A DNA stretch of 64,000 bases from Rhizobiales bacterium YIM 77505 (GCA_000745135.1 JQNH01000001.1:3271501-3335500), one strand, 5' to 3'. Numbered from the stretch's first letter, positions 52,291-62,887 are shown. Numbers and translations are program-made. Notes: a model not told the origin generated them from the sequence alone.

Positions 52291-53879
52291 GCCTCGACCG
52301 CCCTTCCCTTGAGCGCGAAGAGGCCGCGCGGACGCTTCTGGATGAAGAGAATGATGAAGACGAGGAGCAGGATCTTGCCGAGCACCGCACCGGCGAAGGG
52401 TTCAAGGATCTTGTTGGCGATGCCGAGCGTCATGGCGCCGACCAGGGTTCCCCATAGGTTGCCGACGCCCCCGAAGACCACGACGAGAAAGGAGTCGATG
52501 ATGTAGCTCTGACCGAGATTGGGCGAGACGTTGTCGATCTGCGACAGCGCCACACCGGCGATGCCGGCAATGCCGGAGCCGAGGCCGAAGGTGAGGGCGT
52601 CGATCCAGGGCGTGCGGATCCCCATGGAGGCCGCCATGCGCCGATTCTGCACCACGGCGCGCATGCGAAGCCCGAAGGCCGTGAATTTCATGACGACCAG
52701 CAGCACGACGAAGACGGAGAGCGAGAAGGCGACGATCCAGAGCCGATTCCAGGTGAGGGCGATCCCGAAGAGCTCGAAGGACCCGGACATGAAGCTGGGA
52801 TTGCCGACTTCGCGATTGTTGGCGCCGAAGATCGAGCGCACTGCCTGCTGCAGGATGAGCGACACGCCCCAGGTGGCGAGCAGCGTCTCGAGCGGACGGC
52901 CGTAGAGGAAGCGGATGACGCTGCGCTCGATGAGGACGCCGACGGCGCCGGCAACAAGGAAGGCGAGCGGCAGGGCGACGACGAGCGAGGCATCGAACAG
53001 GCCCGGCGCCCGCGCGCGAATGATCTCCTGCACCACGAAGGTGGTGTAGGCGCCGAGCATCACCATCTCGCCATGGGCCATGTTGATGATGCCCATGACG
53101 CCGAAGGTGATGGCAAGCCCGATCGCGGCGAGGAGCAGCACCGAGCCGAGCGAGACGCCGTAGAAGACGTTCTGCACCTGGGCGAGGAGCGCGAGGCGGT
53201 TCTCGATCGCGGCGATGCTACGCTCGGCCGCTTCCCGCAGCCGCTGCGGCGCTTGCGGCGGCAGGCTGCGCAGGAGTGCCTGCGCCTCCGCGTCGCCGCG
53301 CTCGGCAATGACCGCGGCGGCGGCGAGGCGGTCGGCCTCCGGCTGGTCCTCGGCGAGGAACACGATGGCCGCCCTCGCTTCGGCGAGCGCGCGCTTCACG
53401 CGGGCTTCCGTCTCGCGCCGCAGCGCGGTCTCAAGGGCTGGCAGCGCGGCGGCGTTGCGCGACTTGAAGGTCGCCTGCGCCGCCTCAAGCCGCTTTGCTG
53501 GATCTTGCGACAAGAGCGTCAGGCCGCCCAGCGCCGAGTCGATGGCGCGGCGCACCCGGTTGTTGACGCGCACCGGCTTGAGGCCGTCGGGCGGGGCCGA
53601 AACCGCCCGCCCGCTTACGGCATCGATGATCCCGTGCGTGTCCCTGATCAAGACGCGCCGGTCGGGCGCGGCAAGGAGGCGGCCCTCCGCCAGCGCCTTG
53701 ATGATCTCGGCCGCTCGAGGCTCGCCGGTCGCCGCGACTTCGGCGATGGCCGCCTCCGTCTCGCCATAGCTGTCGACGGCGAAGCGCGCGAGCGCCTCTT
53801 CGAGCCCGGCCGCCCGCGCCAGGCCGGCGAAGCCAAGGAAGAGCGCCAGGGCGGCGATGAGGCGGGTGAGACGGTCCAT
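52287..53879 (-). CDS. urtB: urea ABC transporter permease UrtB
   Basis: 530 aa. A signal-like N-terminus (RLIAALALFLGFAGLARA) and a long alanine-rich helical domain (about 25-235) precede the permease part with GVMGIINMAHGEMVMLGAY and ASMGIRTPWIDALTFGLGSG. The extra N-terminal domain is usual in proteobacterial UrtB and probably lies in the periplasm. About 120 bp separate it from urtA. Confidence 0.95.
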   Translation of the reverse strand: MDRLTRLIAALALFLGFAGLARAAGLEEALARFAVDSYGETEAAIAEVAATGEPRAAEIIKALAEGRLLAAPDRRVLIRDTHGIIDAVSGRAVSAPPDGLKPVRVNNRVRRAIDSALGGLTLLSQDPAKRLEAAQATFKSRNAAALPALETALRRETEARVKRALAEARAAIVFLAEDQPEADRLAAAAVIAERGDAEAQALLRSLPPQAPQRLREAAERSIAAIENRLALLAQVQNVFYGVSLGSVLLLAAIGLAITFGVMGIINMAHGEMVMLGAYTTFVVQEIIRARAPGLFDASLVVALPLAFLVAGAVGVLIERSVIRFLYGRPLETLLATWGVSLILQQAVRSIFGANNREVGNPSFMSGSFELFGIALTWNRLWIVAFSLSVFVVLLVVMKFTAFGLRMRAVVQNRRMAASMGIRTPWIDALTFGLGSGIAGIAGVALSQIDNVSPNLGQSYIIDSFLVVVFGGVGNLWGTLVGAMTLGIANKILEPFAGAVLGKILLLVFIILFIQKRPRGLFALKGRAVEA

Positions 53880-53999
53880 GATGTCGAGCGGTTGTGGGTT
53901 GCTTGGCGGGCCGAGCGCGGCAGGGCCATCCCCAGCCGGAGCCGCACGGTGCGCAGGTTGGGAGGCGGGCAGGCCCGCCGCCCGGCGGCGAGCGTCAGC

Positions 54000-55283
54000 T
54001 CAGCTCCCCGCGCCGCACTTCTTGGTCTTGGTGTTGTAGTTGCCGCATTTGAGGGTCACCCAGTCCGCGACGAGGTCCTTCGAGCCCTCGAGCTCCTTCG
54101 ACCAGGCGTCGCCGGGCACGAGCCCTTCCGTCTTCCACACCACGTCGAACTGGCCGTCGGCCTTGATCTCGCCAATAAAGACCGGCTTCGTGATGTGGTG
54201 GTTCGGGAGCATCTCGGAGACGCCGCCGGTGAGGTTCGGCACCTTGATGCCGGGCAGCGCGTCGATGACCTTGTCGGGATCCGTGGTGCCCGCCTTCTCG
54301 ACCGCCTTCACCCACATGTTGAAGCCGATGACGTGCGCCTCCATCGGGTCGTTCGTCACGCGCTTGTCGTTTCGTGTGAAAGCCTTCCACTTGGCAATGA
54401 ACTCCTTGTTCTCCGGCGTGTCGATCGACTGGAAGTAGTTCCAGGCGGCGAGGTGTCCGACGAGAGGCTTGGTGTCGATGCCGGCGAGTTCCTCCTCCCC
54501 GACCGAGAAGGCCACGACCGGAATGTCGGTGGCCTTAATGCCTTGGTTGCCGAGCTCCTTGTAGAAGGGCACGTTGGCGTCGCCGTTGATGGTCGAGACC
54601 ACCGCCGTCTTCTTGCCCGCCGAGCCGAACTTCTTGATGTCCGAGACGATGGTTTGCCAGTCCGAGTGGCCGAAGGGGGTGTAGTTGATCATGATGTCCT
54701 CAGGCTTCACGCCCTTGGACTTGAGGTACGCTTCCAGGATCTTGTTGGTGGTGCGCGGGTAGACGTAGTCGGTGCCGGCGAGCACCCAGCGCTCGACCTT
54801 CTCCTCCTTCATGAGGTAGTCGACGGCCGGGATCGCCTGCTGGTTCGGGGCGGCGCCAGTGTAGAACACGTTCCGCTCGCTCTCTTCGCCTTCGTATTGC
54901 ACGGGGTAGAAGAGGATCGAGTTCAGCTCCTTGAAGACCGGCAGCACGGACTTGCGCGACACGGAGGTCCAGCAGCCGAACACGGCCGCGACCTTGTCCT
55001 TGGTGATGAGTTCGCGCGCCTTTTCGGCGAAGAGCGGCCAGTTGGAGGCGGGATCGACCACCACCGCCTCGAGCTTCTTGCCGAGGAGGCCGCCCTTCTT
55101 GTTCTGCTCCTCGATGAGCATGAGCATGACGTCCTTCAGAGTCGTCTCCGAGATCGCCATGGTGCCGGAGAGCGAGTGAAGGATGCCGACCTTGATGGTC
55201 TCCTGCCCGAAGGCGGCGCCGCCGCCGAGCAGAGTGGCGCCGGCGATAAGGGTGCCAAGCGCAGTGCGACGAGTGAACGACAC
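54000..55283 (-). CDS. urtA: urea ABC transporter substrate-binding protein UrtA
   Basis: 427 aa from GTG 55283, preceded by AGGGGG. The N-terminus VSFTRRTALGTLIAGATLL is a twin-arginine signal. The mature part begins TIKVGILHSLSGTMAISE, with YPVQYEGEESERNVFYTGAAPNQQ split over the ligand cleft and WTSVSRKSVLPVF, all typical of UrtA. It captures urea at low concentration in the periplasm. An open frame continues upstream but lacks a signal peptide. A candidate sigma-54 promoter lies about 55-67 bp before the start, in keeping with nitrogen control. Confidence 0.95.
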   Translation of the reverse strand: MSFTRRTALGTLIAGATLLGGGAAFGQETIKVGILHSLSGTMAISETTLKDVMLMLIEEQNKKGGLLGKKLEAVVVDPASNWPLFAEKARELITKDKVAAVFGCWTSVSRKSVLPVFKELNSILFYPVQYEGEESERNVFYTGAAPNQQAIPAVDYLMKEEKVERWVLAGTDYVYPRTTNKILEAYLKSKGVKPEDIMINYTPFGHSDWQTIVSDIKKFGSAGKKTAVVSTINGDANVPFYKELGNQGIKATDIPVVAFSVGEEELAGIDTKPLVGHLAAWNYFQSIDTPENKEFIAKWKAFTRNDKRVTNDPMEAHVIGFNMWVKAVEKAGTTDPDKVIDALPGIKVPNLTGGVSEMLPNHHITKPVFIGEIKADGQFDVVWKTEGLVPGDAWSKELEGSKDLVADWVTLKCGNYNTKTKKCGAGS

Positions 55284-55335
55284 GGTAGTCCCCCTGTTCC
55301 GGGCACCCGCCTTCCGGGTGCGCGACAGAGGCTGC

Positions 55336-55350
55336 GCAAGAACGGGGCCA
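55336..55350 (-). promoter_or_regulatory. candidate sigma-54 (-24/-12) promoter of urtA
   Basis: On the minus strand TGGCCCCGTTCTTGC matches the TGGCACG-N4-TTGC consensus with GG and GC separated by the required 10 nt and two mismatches in the -24 box. Transcription would begin near 55325, leaving a leader of about 40 nt. Urea transport operons are often under NtrC and RpoN, but no NtrC site was clearly seen upstream. Confidence 0.5.
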
Positions 55351-55499
55351 GGTTGGCTCGTGCCATCTAAGGCATTGATCGAAGCCCCTATTCCCCTCTT
55401 GATCGTCGAGATCTGAAGTGGTGGTCCGGAGTGCCTGATACGCCCGCACAATGCCCACGGATTGGGCGAAGGCAGGTCACTGCCCGCTTTCTGAGCAAA

Positions 55500-56153
55500 T
55501 CACCTGGTCAGGCGCTGCCTCAGCTCCTCCACCGCCGCGCGCGGGCTGGTGAACACCGGGCAGGGGAGGACGCGCGACACGGCGTCGAGCGCGCGCGAGG
55601 CCGAGAATTGCGCCAGCATGACCGCATCGCAGTGGGCAAGCCGCACAGCGGCCTCGGCCAGGAGCCTGTTGTGGCGCTCGACGTCGCCCGCCTGCAGCGC
55701 CGCCATTGCCTCCTCCACGAGCACGGGTTCAAGCATCGCCTCGCGGCCGGCGGCGGCTGCCATGTCGCGGAACTCCTCCTCCAGCGAGGCGACGGAGGGC
55801 GGGAAGGTGACGAGCATGCCGATCCGCCGTCCCGCCTTGAGCGCGCGCGCAAACATGGCCTCGTTCGGCTTCAGGACCGGCAGCCCCGTCGTGGCTGCGA
55901 AAGTCTCGATCGCCGGCCCGAAGGCCGAGCAGGTGTAGAGGATGGCGTCGGCGCCCGCACCTTCTGCATAGCGCCCAAGATCCATGATGCGTTGGCGGAT
56001 GGCCGGCGTGAGCGCCCCCGCGCGGGCGCGGTCGACGCTCAAGGAGTCGTCGAGGAGATTGATGCATTCCGCCTCCGGCCACAGCTCCGCGAAAGCCTGC
56101 CGAATGGGCTCGATCGAAGGCGCGAGGGCGTGGATGAGGGCGATGCGGGGCAT
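55500..56153 (-). CDS. Asp/Glu racemase-superfamily protein with one catalytic-type cysteine
   Basis: 217 aa from ATG 56153 (MPRIALIHALAPSIEPI). The fold resembles the Asp/Glu/hydantoin racemase and arylmalonate decarboxylase superfamily. The first cysteine is present in LYTCSAFGPAIE (near residue 75), but the second active-site position reads MLAQFSASRALD, without cysteine. A two-base racemase mechanism is therefore unlikely; an isomerase, decarboxylase or lyase activity is possible. It is downstream of the hydroxyproline epimerase gene, separated by a family A repeat. Function unknown. Confidence 0.82.
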   Translation of the reverse strand: MPRIALIHALAPSIEPIRQAFAELWPEAECINLLDDSLSVDRARAGALTPAIRQRIMDLGRYAEGAGADAILYTCSAFGPAIETFAATTGLPVLKPNEAMFARALKAGRRIGMLVTFPPSVASLEEEFRDMAAAAGREAMLEPVLVEEAMAALQAGDVERHNRLLAEAAVRLAHCDAVMLAQFSASRALDAVSRVLPCPVFTSPRAAVEELRQRLTR

Positions 56154-56201
56154 GGCGCCGTGTAGCGCAGCCGGAACGAAGGCGCAAAACGCGCTGACCG
56201 G

Positions 56202-56336
56202 GATCCTCCCCCGCGCAGCGGGGGAGGGGGACCGTCGAGGGCGGTGGTGGGGGCAACACCGCTTTAGACGGGGCCTCGCCCCCTCCACCACGCATCGCGT
56301 GGTCCCCCTCCCCCGGCCGCAAGCGACGGGGAGGAT
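56202..56336. repeat. inverted palindromic intergenic element, family A copy 2
   Basis: The left arm GATCCTCCCCCGCGCAGCGG... and the right arm, read on the opposite strand from 56336, repeat the ATCCTCCCC, GGGGGAGGGGGACC and hairpin-GGTGG boxes seen at 3544-3694. It directly abuts the stop codon of the proline-racemase gene, as copy 1 abuts ung. Confidence 0.75.
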
Positions 56337-57349
56337 CAGCTCCGGTCCGTGACCTGGAAGCCGTGGGCGAAGGGGTCGCGCTCGTCGATGACGATGGTGT
56401 TGAAGCCGGTGACGCGGGCCCAGCCCTCGATGGACGGAATGATCGCGTCCCGGTCGCCGACCCGCGTGCGCCCCTCGATGCGGCCGTTGAAGGTGGAGCC
56501 GATGATCGACTCGTGCACGAAGACTTCGCCCTCGCGCAGGCGCCCGAGCGCCGCGAGCTGCGCCATGCGCGCCGAGGTGCCGGTGCCGCAGGGGGAGCGG
56601 TCGATGGCCTTGTCGCCGTAGAAGACGGCATTGCGGGCGCTGCCGCCCGGCGTCTGGGCCTTTCCCGTCCACATCACATGCGTGAGCCGATTGATGGCCG
56701 GGTTCTCGGGATGGGCGATCTCGTAGCGTGCGTTGAAGGCTGAGCGCAGGCGCGGGCTCCAGCGCAGGAGGTCGGAGGGGTCGACGTCGCTCACATCCGA
56801 GAAGGCGGCCTGCTTCTCGACGATGGCGTAGAAGTTGCCGCCATAGGCGACGTCGACCGTCACCGTCCCGAGCCCCTCGACCTCCACCTCGTAGCCGCGG
56901 CCATACAGGAAGGACGGCACATTGGTGATCCGCACGCTCTCGACGAACGGCCCGTTTTCGACATAGCTCGCCTCGACCAGGCCCGCCGGCGTGTCGAGCC
57001 GAAGCAGGCCCGGCGTCCTTGGGTGGACAAGCCCGTTCTCGAGGGCGATCGTCACCGTGCCGATGGTGCCGTGCCCGCACATGGGCAGGCAGCCCGAGGT
57101 CTCGATGAAGAGGATGCCGACGTCACAGTCCTCGCGCGTCGGCGGATAGAGGATCGCGCCCGACATCATGTCGTGTCCGCGCGGTTCGAACATGAGCCCG
57201 GTGCGGATCCAGTCGAACTCGGCAAGGAAGTGCTGGCGGCGCTCGAACATGGTCGCGCCTTCAAGCTGCGGGATCGAGCCGCCGGCGACGACCCGCACCG
57301 GGTTCCCGCAGGTGTGGCCGTCGATGCAGAAAAAGGTGTGGCGCGCCAT
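56336..57349 (-). CDS. proline racemase-family protein, probable 4-hydroxyproline 2-epimerase
   Basis: 337 aa. Both catalytic cysteines are present: Cys 91 in LPMCGHGTIG and the second in DRSPCGTGTSARMAQL. The N-terminus CIDGHTCGNPVRVVAGG is typical of the 4-hydroxyproline epimerase group. It interconverts trans-4-hydroxy-L-proline and cis-4-hydroxy-D-proline. A trans-3-hydroxyproline dehydratase is excluded because those replace the second cysteine. The DHDPS-family gene 16 nt upstream probably encodes a later step. No D-hydroxyproline dehydrogenase is visible in the window. Confidence 0.9.
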   Translation of the reverse strand: MARHTFFCIDGHTCGNPVRVVAGGSIPQLEGATMFERRQHFLAEFDWIRTGLMFEPRGHDMMSGAILYPPTREDCDVGILFIETSGCLPMCGHGTIGTVTIALENGLVHPRTPGLLRLDTPAGLVEASYVENGPFVESVRITNVPSFLYGRGYEVEVEGLGTVTVDVAYGGNFYAIVEKQAAFSDVSDVDPSDLLRWSPRLRSAFNARYEIAHPENPAINRLTHVMWTGKAQTPGGSARNAVFYGDKAIDRSPCGTGTSARMAQLAALGRLREGEVFVHESIIGSTFNGRIEGRTRVGDRDAIIPSIEGWARVTGFNTIVIDERDPFAHGFQVTDRS

Positions 57350-57365
57350 CGACAGCCCTCTCCTG

Positions 57366-58295
57366 TTACGCCGCGCTCTTGAGGCCCACGTCCGGCAGCG
57401 TCGGCCGGTTGGCGAGCGCCTTCTTCATGATGGCTTCGATCTCGGCGCGCTCAGGCTCGGTCAGGGCTAAGCGCGGCGGGCGGGTGAGGTGCGTGCCGCG
57501 GCCCATGATGTGCTCGCACAGCTTGATGCATTGGACGAGGTCCGGCCGCGCGTCGAGATGAAGGAGCGGCATGAACCACTCGTAGAGCGGCATCGCCTCC
57601 GCATAGCGCCCGGCTCGGGCCAGCCGGAACAGGGTCTCGCCCTCCTTGGGGAAGGCGTTGGACATGCCGGACACCCAGCCCTCCGCGCCGACCATCACGC
57701 TCTCGAGGACCACATCGTCGAGCCCGGCGAAGAGCACGAAGCGGTCGCCGACGGCGTTGCGGGTGTCGATGAAGCGCCGCGTGTCGCCGGAGGAGTCCTT
57801 GAAGCAGACGATCGTGTCGCAGTCGGCGAGGGAAATCAGGATGTCGGGCGTGACGTCGTTCTTGTAGATCGGCGGGTTGTTGTAGACCATGACCGGCAGG
57901 TCGGTGGCCCTGGCGACGCCGCGGAAATGAGCGGCCGTCTCGTGCGGCTTCGACGAATAGACGAGGGCCGGCATCACCATGATGCCGTCAATGCCGACGC
58001 GGGCCGCTTCCTTCGCCATCTCGCAGGCGAAGGCGGTCGTGAACTCGGCGATGCCGGCGATCACCGGCACGCGCCCGCGCGCCACGTCCTTCGCCGCCTC
58101 CATGATGGCGATCTTCTCGGGCCGCGTGAGCGAGGTGTTCTCGCCCACGCTGCCGCAGACGATGAGGCCCGAGACTCCGTCGCGGATCAGCGCGTCCATG
58201 ACCTTGCGGGTGGCCTCCAGGTCGAGACTGAAATCCTCACGGAACTGCGTCGTCACCGCGGGGAAGACGCCTTCCCAATCAATTCGCCGGGCCAT
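57366..58295 (-). CDS. DHDPS-family enzyme, probable pyrroline-4-hydroxy-2-carboxylate deaminase
   Basis: 309 aa from ATG 58295 ([18 protein letters not shown]). Barrel motifs include [37 protein letters not shown] with the conserved tyrosine, and the Schiff-base lysine in [15 protein letters not shown]. Homologues beside hydroxyproline epimerases deaminate the pyrroline intermediate to 2-oxoglutarate semialdehyde. The assignment rests on sequence type and the adjacent epimerase gene. Divergent from leuC, with about 217 bp between that contain no other gene. Confidence 0.85.
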   Translation of the reverse strand: MARRIDWEGVFPAVTTQFREDFSLDLEATRKVMDALIRDGVSGLIVCGSVGENTSLTRPEKIAIMEAAKDVARGRVPVIAGIAEFTTAFACEMAKEAARVGIDGIMVMPALVYSSKPHETAAHFRGVARATDLPVMVYNNPPIYKNDVTPDILISLADCDTIVCFKDSSGDTRRFIDTRNAVGDRFVLFAGLDDVVLESVMVGAEGWVSGMSNAFPKEGETLFRLARAGRYAEAMPLYEWFMPLLHLDARPDLVQCIKLCEHIMGRGTHLTRPPRLALTEPERAEIEAIMKKALANRPTLPDVGLKSAA

Positions 58296-58512
58296 GCCTG
58301 ATCTCCTTGCTGCAAGGACCATCATAGCCGTGAAACAGGAGGCGGCTACCGCCCCTTTGCGCACCAAGGGTATGCGGTTCCGGTTGAAGGCGATCCTCCT
58401 GCGCCAGGAATGTCAGACGTGGCGCAGTGTCCACTTTCCCGACAAACGGCCCGGCATTAAAGAGGGCGCGATCAACCTTTTCGCGACAGGCGCCCCAAGG
58501 ACGGCGAAGACC

Positions 58513-59919
<1,407 letters not shown>

Positions 59920-59951
59920 GATCCACGAGGCCTTGGCCTGCCCGCAACGTC

Positions 59952-59980
59952 AAAGGCCCGCGCGAGCGCGGGCCTTTGTT
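59952..59980 (+). terminator. Rho-independent terminator of leuC
   Basis: An 11-bp perfect stem AAAGGCCCGCG (59952-59962) and CGCGGGCCTTT (59967-59977) with a CGAG loop, ending in TTTGTT. It lies 33 nt after the leuC stop. A/T ends on both sides make it able to work in both directions. Confidence 0.88.
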
Positions 59981-60000
59981 GCATCAGGGGTTTAACACGC

Positions 60001-60366
60001 CTACCATGCGTCATAGCCGCCCGGACGCATGTAGAAGCCGATCGGGCCAGTGACCCCGCCGTGAACCGGCCGATAGCGATAATGAACCGGCCGGTGGCCA
60101 TCATAAACCGGCCGGGCGCCACGATGTCGCCAGCCGTAATGCCGACCGCGGTACCAGCCATAGTGACGGCCATGCCAATGGTGCCGCTTCCAACCGTGCC
60201 GTTTCCAGCCCGGGTGATGGCCTTTCCACCCGTGGCCCTTCTTGACGTATTCAACCGGCGCCTTGGCGGCGATCTCGTCCGGGGCGGCGGCCGCGGTCGG
60301 CGCCGCCGCGGCGGCGCCCAGCCCCACGCTCAACGCCGCGGCGAGGACAAGGGAGCGGAAGGACAT
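60001..60366 (-). CDS. small exported His/Gly/Tyr/Arg-rich protein
   Basis: 121 aa from ATG 60366, with GAGGAG seven nt upstream. The signal peptide MSFRSLVLAAALSVGLGAAAAAP is followed by a mature part rich in H, G, W, R and Y (KKGHGWKGHHPGWKRHGWK and HGRHYGWYRGRHYGW). Such histidine/aromatic-rich envelope proteins are common in Rhizobiales; metal or wall binding is possible but unproven. The bias is in residue use rather than GC content. No partner gene is evident. Confidence 0.72.
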   Translation of the reverse strand: MSFRSLVLAAALSVGLGAAAAAPTAAAAPDEIAAKAPVEYVKKGHGWKGHHPGWKRHGWKRHHWHGRHYGWYRGRHYGWRHRGARPVYDGHRPVHYRYRPVHGGVTGPIGFYMRPGGYDAW

Positions 60367-60433
60367 CGCGCTTCTCCTCATGCAAGAGGGGCGGCACCGT
60401 GACGCCGCCCGAAGATGATCGGCCCGATGATTG

Positions 60434-60730
60434 TCAATCGACATAGGCCCGGCTGCCCACGACCGTGCGGCACACCTCGGTCGGCCGGCGAATCACCACC
60501 CCTCCGGGGGTGACGCGCTCGCGGATGACGGTGCGGCAGACGGTGCGGCGCGGGCCGCCGCGGCGGATGACCCGTTCCTCGACCACTTCGCGGCGCGGCC
60601 CGCCTTCGTAGCGTTCCACCTCGCGATAGCGGTCCCCGCCGCCGATGCGGACGTCGAATTGAGCGGCGGCGAGGCCCGACGAACCCGCCAGAACGCCGGC
60701 GGCAAGGGCAAGTTTGAGAAGGTGTCGCAT
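60434..60730 (-). CDS. small exported Arg-rich protein with two cysteines
   Basis: 98 aa from ATG 60730. The signal peptide MRHLLKLALAAGVLAGSSGLAAAQ is clear. The mature part FDVRIGGGDRYREVERY leads to RRTVCRTVIRERVTPGG and PTEVCRTVVGSRAY, a repeated V-C-R-T-V unit with two cysteines that could form a disulfide. Function unknown. It is upstream of the histidine-rich gene on the same strand and divergent from ftsY. Confidence 0.72.
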   Translation of the reverse strand: MRHLLKLALAAGVLAGSSGLAAAQFDVRIGGGDRYREVERYEGGPRREVVEERVIRRGGPRRTVCRTVIRERVTPGGVVIRRPTEVCRTVVGSRAYVD

Positions 60731-60978
60731 GCTGTCCTCAGCGATGGCTTTTCCGATGGAGCGATAACGCCAGGCGCCCACATGCGTTCCGCTGCGACGA
60801 TGGGCGGCGCCGGGCGAGAAGGCTCGTCTTTTCAACCTGTTCAGCCGGCGTTCAGGTGCCGCTCGGGGAGGTCTGCGGCCTCTCGCGACACCGCGCCCAT
60901 CGCAGGCGGCGGGATGCGAGCCTATCTGTTCCGACACATCGCCCGGCCCTCATCGGTCAGCAACACTCGCGAGAGCGC

Positions 60979-62223
60979 ATGAGCGAATCACAACCGAAGA
61001 AACCAAGCTTCTGGAGCCGGCTCCTGGGCCGGGACATCGCCAGCCCCGAGCCGGAGCCGACGCCCGCCGGCCCCGCTTCGCGCTCGGAAGGAGCGCCGGA
61101 TCCCGCCACGGCCGCAACCGGGGACGGCGAGGCAAAGGGCGACGCCGCGGCGCCTGATCTCACGCCGCAAGGCAAGCCCCCTGCGGAGCTTGCAGGCGCC
61201 GACCTCCAGCCCATCGAGGGCCGCGATCCCGAAGGCGGCGCGCCGGGCGAGCCGATCCCTCGCCCGCAGCCCGAAACAGCGGGAGCGCCGACCGACCGGA
61301 AGAGCTGGTGGCGGCGCCTGACGGAGGGCATGCGCCGCACCTCGTCCTCTCTCAGCGAGGGCATCACGGGCCTGTTCACGAAGCGCAAGCTCGACGCGGC
61401 AACGCTCGAGGAACTGGAGGACGTGCTGATCCAGGCGGATCTGGGGATCGAGACCGCGACGCGGATCACGGGGGCGATCGCCGAAGGGCGCTTCGCCAAG
61501 GAGATCTCCCCGGCCGAGGTGAAGGCGATCCTCGCGAACGAGGTCGAGAAGGTGCTGGCCCCCGCGGCGCGTCCGCTCATCGTCGACCGCGCCCGTAAGC
61601 CCTTCGTGATCCTCATGGTCGGCGTCAACGGATCGGGCAAGACGACCACCATCGGCAAGCTCGCCCAGAAATTCGCCTCGCAGGGCCTCAAGGTCATGCT
61701 CGCCGCCGGCGACACCTTCCGCGCCGCAGCGATCGAGCAGCTGAAGGTGTGGGGGGAGCGCACCGGCGCGCCGGTGCTCGCCCGCGAGCAGGGGGCCGAC
61801 GCCGCGGGCCTCGCCTATGACGCCCTTGCCCAGGCCAAGGAGCGAGGCAGCGACGTGCTGCTCATCGACACCGCCGGGCGGCTCCAGAACAAGGCGGGCC
61901 TCATGGCCGAGCTCGAGAAGATCGTGCGGGTGTTGAGGAAGCTCGATCCGGACGCGCCGCATGCGACCCTGCTCGTCCTCGACGCCACCGTGGGCCAGAA
62001 CGCGGTGTCGCAGGTCGAGCTCTTCCGCAAGGTGGCGGGCGTCACCGGGCTCGTCATGACCAAGCTCGACGGCACCGCTCGCGGCGGCATCCTGGTGGCG
62101 CTCGCCGAGAAGTTCGGCCTGCCGGTGCACTACATCGGCGTCGGCGAGGGCGTGGAGGATCTGGAGCCCTTCACAGCCCGCGATTTCGCCCGCGCCATCG
62201 CCGGGCTCGAGGAGGCGGCTTAA
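60979..62223 (+). CDS. ftsY: signal recognition particle receptor FtsY
   Basis: 414 aa from ATG 60979 (MSESQPKKPSFWSRLLGRD). An acidic, proline-rich A domain (about 1-110) precedes the N domain (about 115-205) and the GTPase G domain with P-loop GVNGSGKTTTIGKLAQKF, DTAGRLQNKAGLMAEL and TKLDGTARGG. It docks SRP-ribosome complexes at the membrane, with the 4.5S RNA encoded at the other end of the window. The stop codon shares TTAA with that of the convergent VapC gene. Confidence 0.97.
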   Translation: MSESQPKKPSFWSRLLGRDIASPEPEPTPAGPASRSEGAPDPATAATGDGEAKGDAAAPDLTPQGKPPAELAGADLQPIEGRDPEGGAPGEPIPRPQPETAGAPTDRKSWWRRLTEGMRRTSSSLSEGITGLFTKRKLDAATLEELEDVLIQADLGIETATRITGAIAEGRFAKEISPAEVKAILANEVEKVLAPAARPLIVDRARKPFVILMVGVNGSGKTTTIGKLAQKFASQGLKVMLAAGDTFRAAAIEQLKVWGERTGAPVLAREQGADAAGLAYDALAQAKERGSDVLLIDTAGRLQNKAGLMAELEKIVRVLRKLDPDAPHATLLVLDATVGQNAVSQVELFRKVAGVTGLVMTKLDGTARGGILVALAEKFGLPVHYIGVGEGVEDLEPFTARDFARAIAGLEEAA

Positions 62224-62630
62224 GCAAGGTCAGGAAGAGCGGAGGCGACGTCGGTCTTGGCGAAGTCGTCGCCCTTGTAGAGGAGGGGCGCGCCGAGCGA
62301 CTTCGCCAGGGCGTAGGCGAAGCAGTCGCCGTAATTGAGCCCGGCCGGATGCCGGCCCTTGCCGAAGCGGGCGAAGGCGTCGGCGGCGATCTGTGCGAGC
62401 CGCAGATCCACCGGCATGACGGCAAGCCGCTCGCGGGCGATCCAATCGTCGAGATCGGTGCGGCCCTCGAAGCGGCGGGCCGACACCATCGCGCATTCGA
62501 GATAAGTGCCGGCCGACATCACGCGATGTTGTCCGCGCCGCAGAGCTGCGACCAGCCTGCGCGCATCCGGCTCACCGAAGAGGATCGCCGCGTAAGCGGA
62601 GGTGTCAACGACGATCTGGAGCGTCTTCAC
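62220..62630 (-). CDS. vapC: VapC-type PIN-domain ribonuclease toxin
   Basis: 136 aa. PIN-domain acidic residues are in place: Asp 9 ([11 protein letters not shown]), Glu 45 (TYLECAMV), Asp 102 ([15 protein letters not shown]) and Asp 121/122 ([10 protein letters not shown]). Such toxins cleave specific RNAs such as tRNA when not bound by antitoxin. It overlaps the antitoxin gene stop by 4 nt, and its own stop overlaps that of ftsY. The pair lies between ftsY and the septation protein gene. Confidence 0.93.
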   Translation of the reverse strand: MKTLQIVVDTSAYAAILFGEPDARRLVAALRRGQHRVMSAGTYLECAMVSARRFEGRTDLDDWIARERLAVMPVDLRLAQIAADAFARFGKGRHPAGLNYGDCFAYALAKSLGAPLLYKGDDFAKTDVASALPDLA

Positions 62631-62887
62631 CGGGGCAGGCCATTCTCGTCGTAGTCGAGGATCTCTTCGACAGGGCGCGGATCAACGAGGGGCCGGGCGT
62701 TCCAGCTCTCCTGGAGGAGGCGCATGCTCTCCAGCCCTTCTTGGATCTCCCGTTCGAGCTCCTTGCTCAGCCGCTCGTGCTCCCGCCGCAGGAGGTCGAG
62801 GACGATGGCCGAGGTGCCTTTGCCGGTCTGCGCCTTGATCTCCTTGAGAAGCCTTTCGGCTTCCTTATTCTTGATGTTGATGGACAT
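62627..62887 (-). CDS. vapB: VapB-type antitoxin
   Basis: 86 aa from ATG 62887 ([20 protein letters not shown]). The N-terminal ribbon-helix-like DNA-binding part with [19 protein letters not shown] matches the VapB/Rv0623-type group, and the C-terminal tail with [17 protein letters not shown] is suited to block the VapC active site. It precedes vapC and overlaps it. An AT-rich segment just upstream (TGTATATATGATT, about 62927-62939) may hold the promoter and the self-binding operator, which would also affect the divergent gene. Confidence 0.88.
   Translation of the reverse strand: MSINIKNKEAERLLKEIKAQTGKGTSAIVLDLLRREHERLSKELEREIQEGLESMRLLQESWNARPLVDPRPVEEILDYDENGLPR

Noticed and set aside
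53073-55370. 765-codon open frame opposite urtB and urtA
   Set aside because: Antisense shadow of conserved transporter genes.
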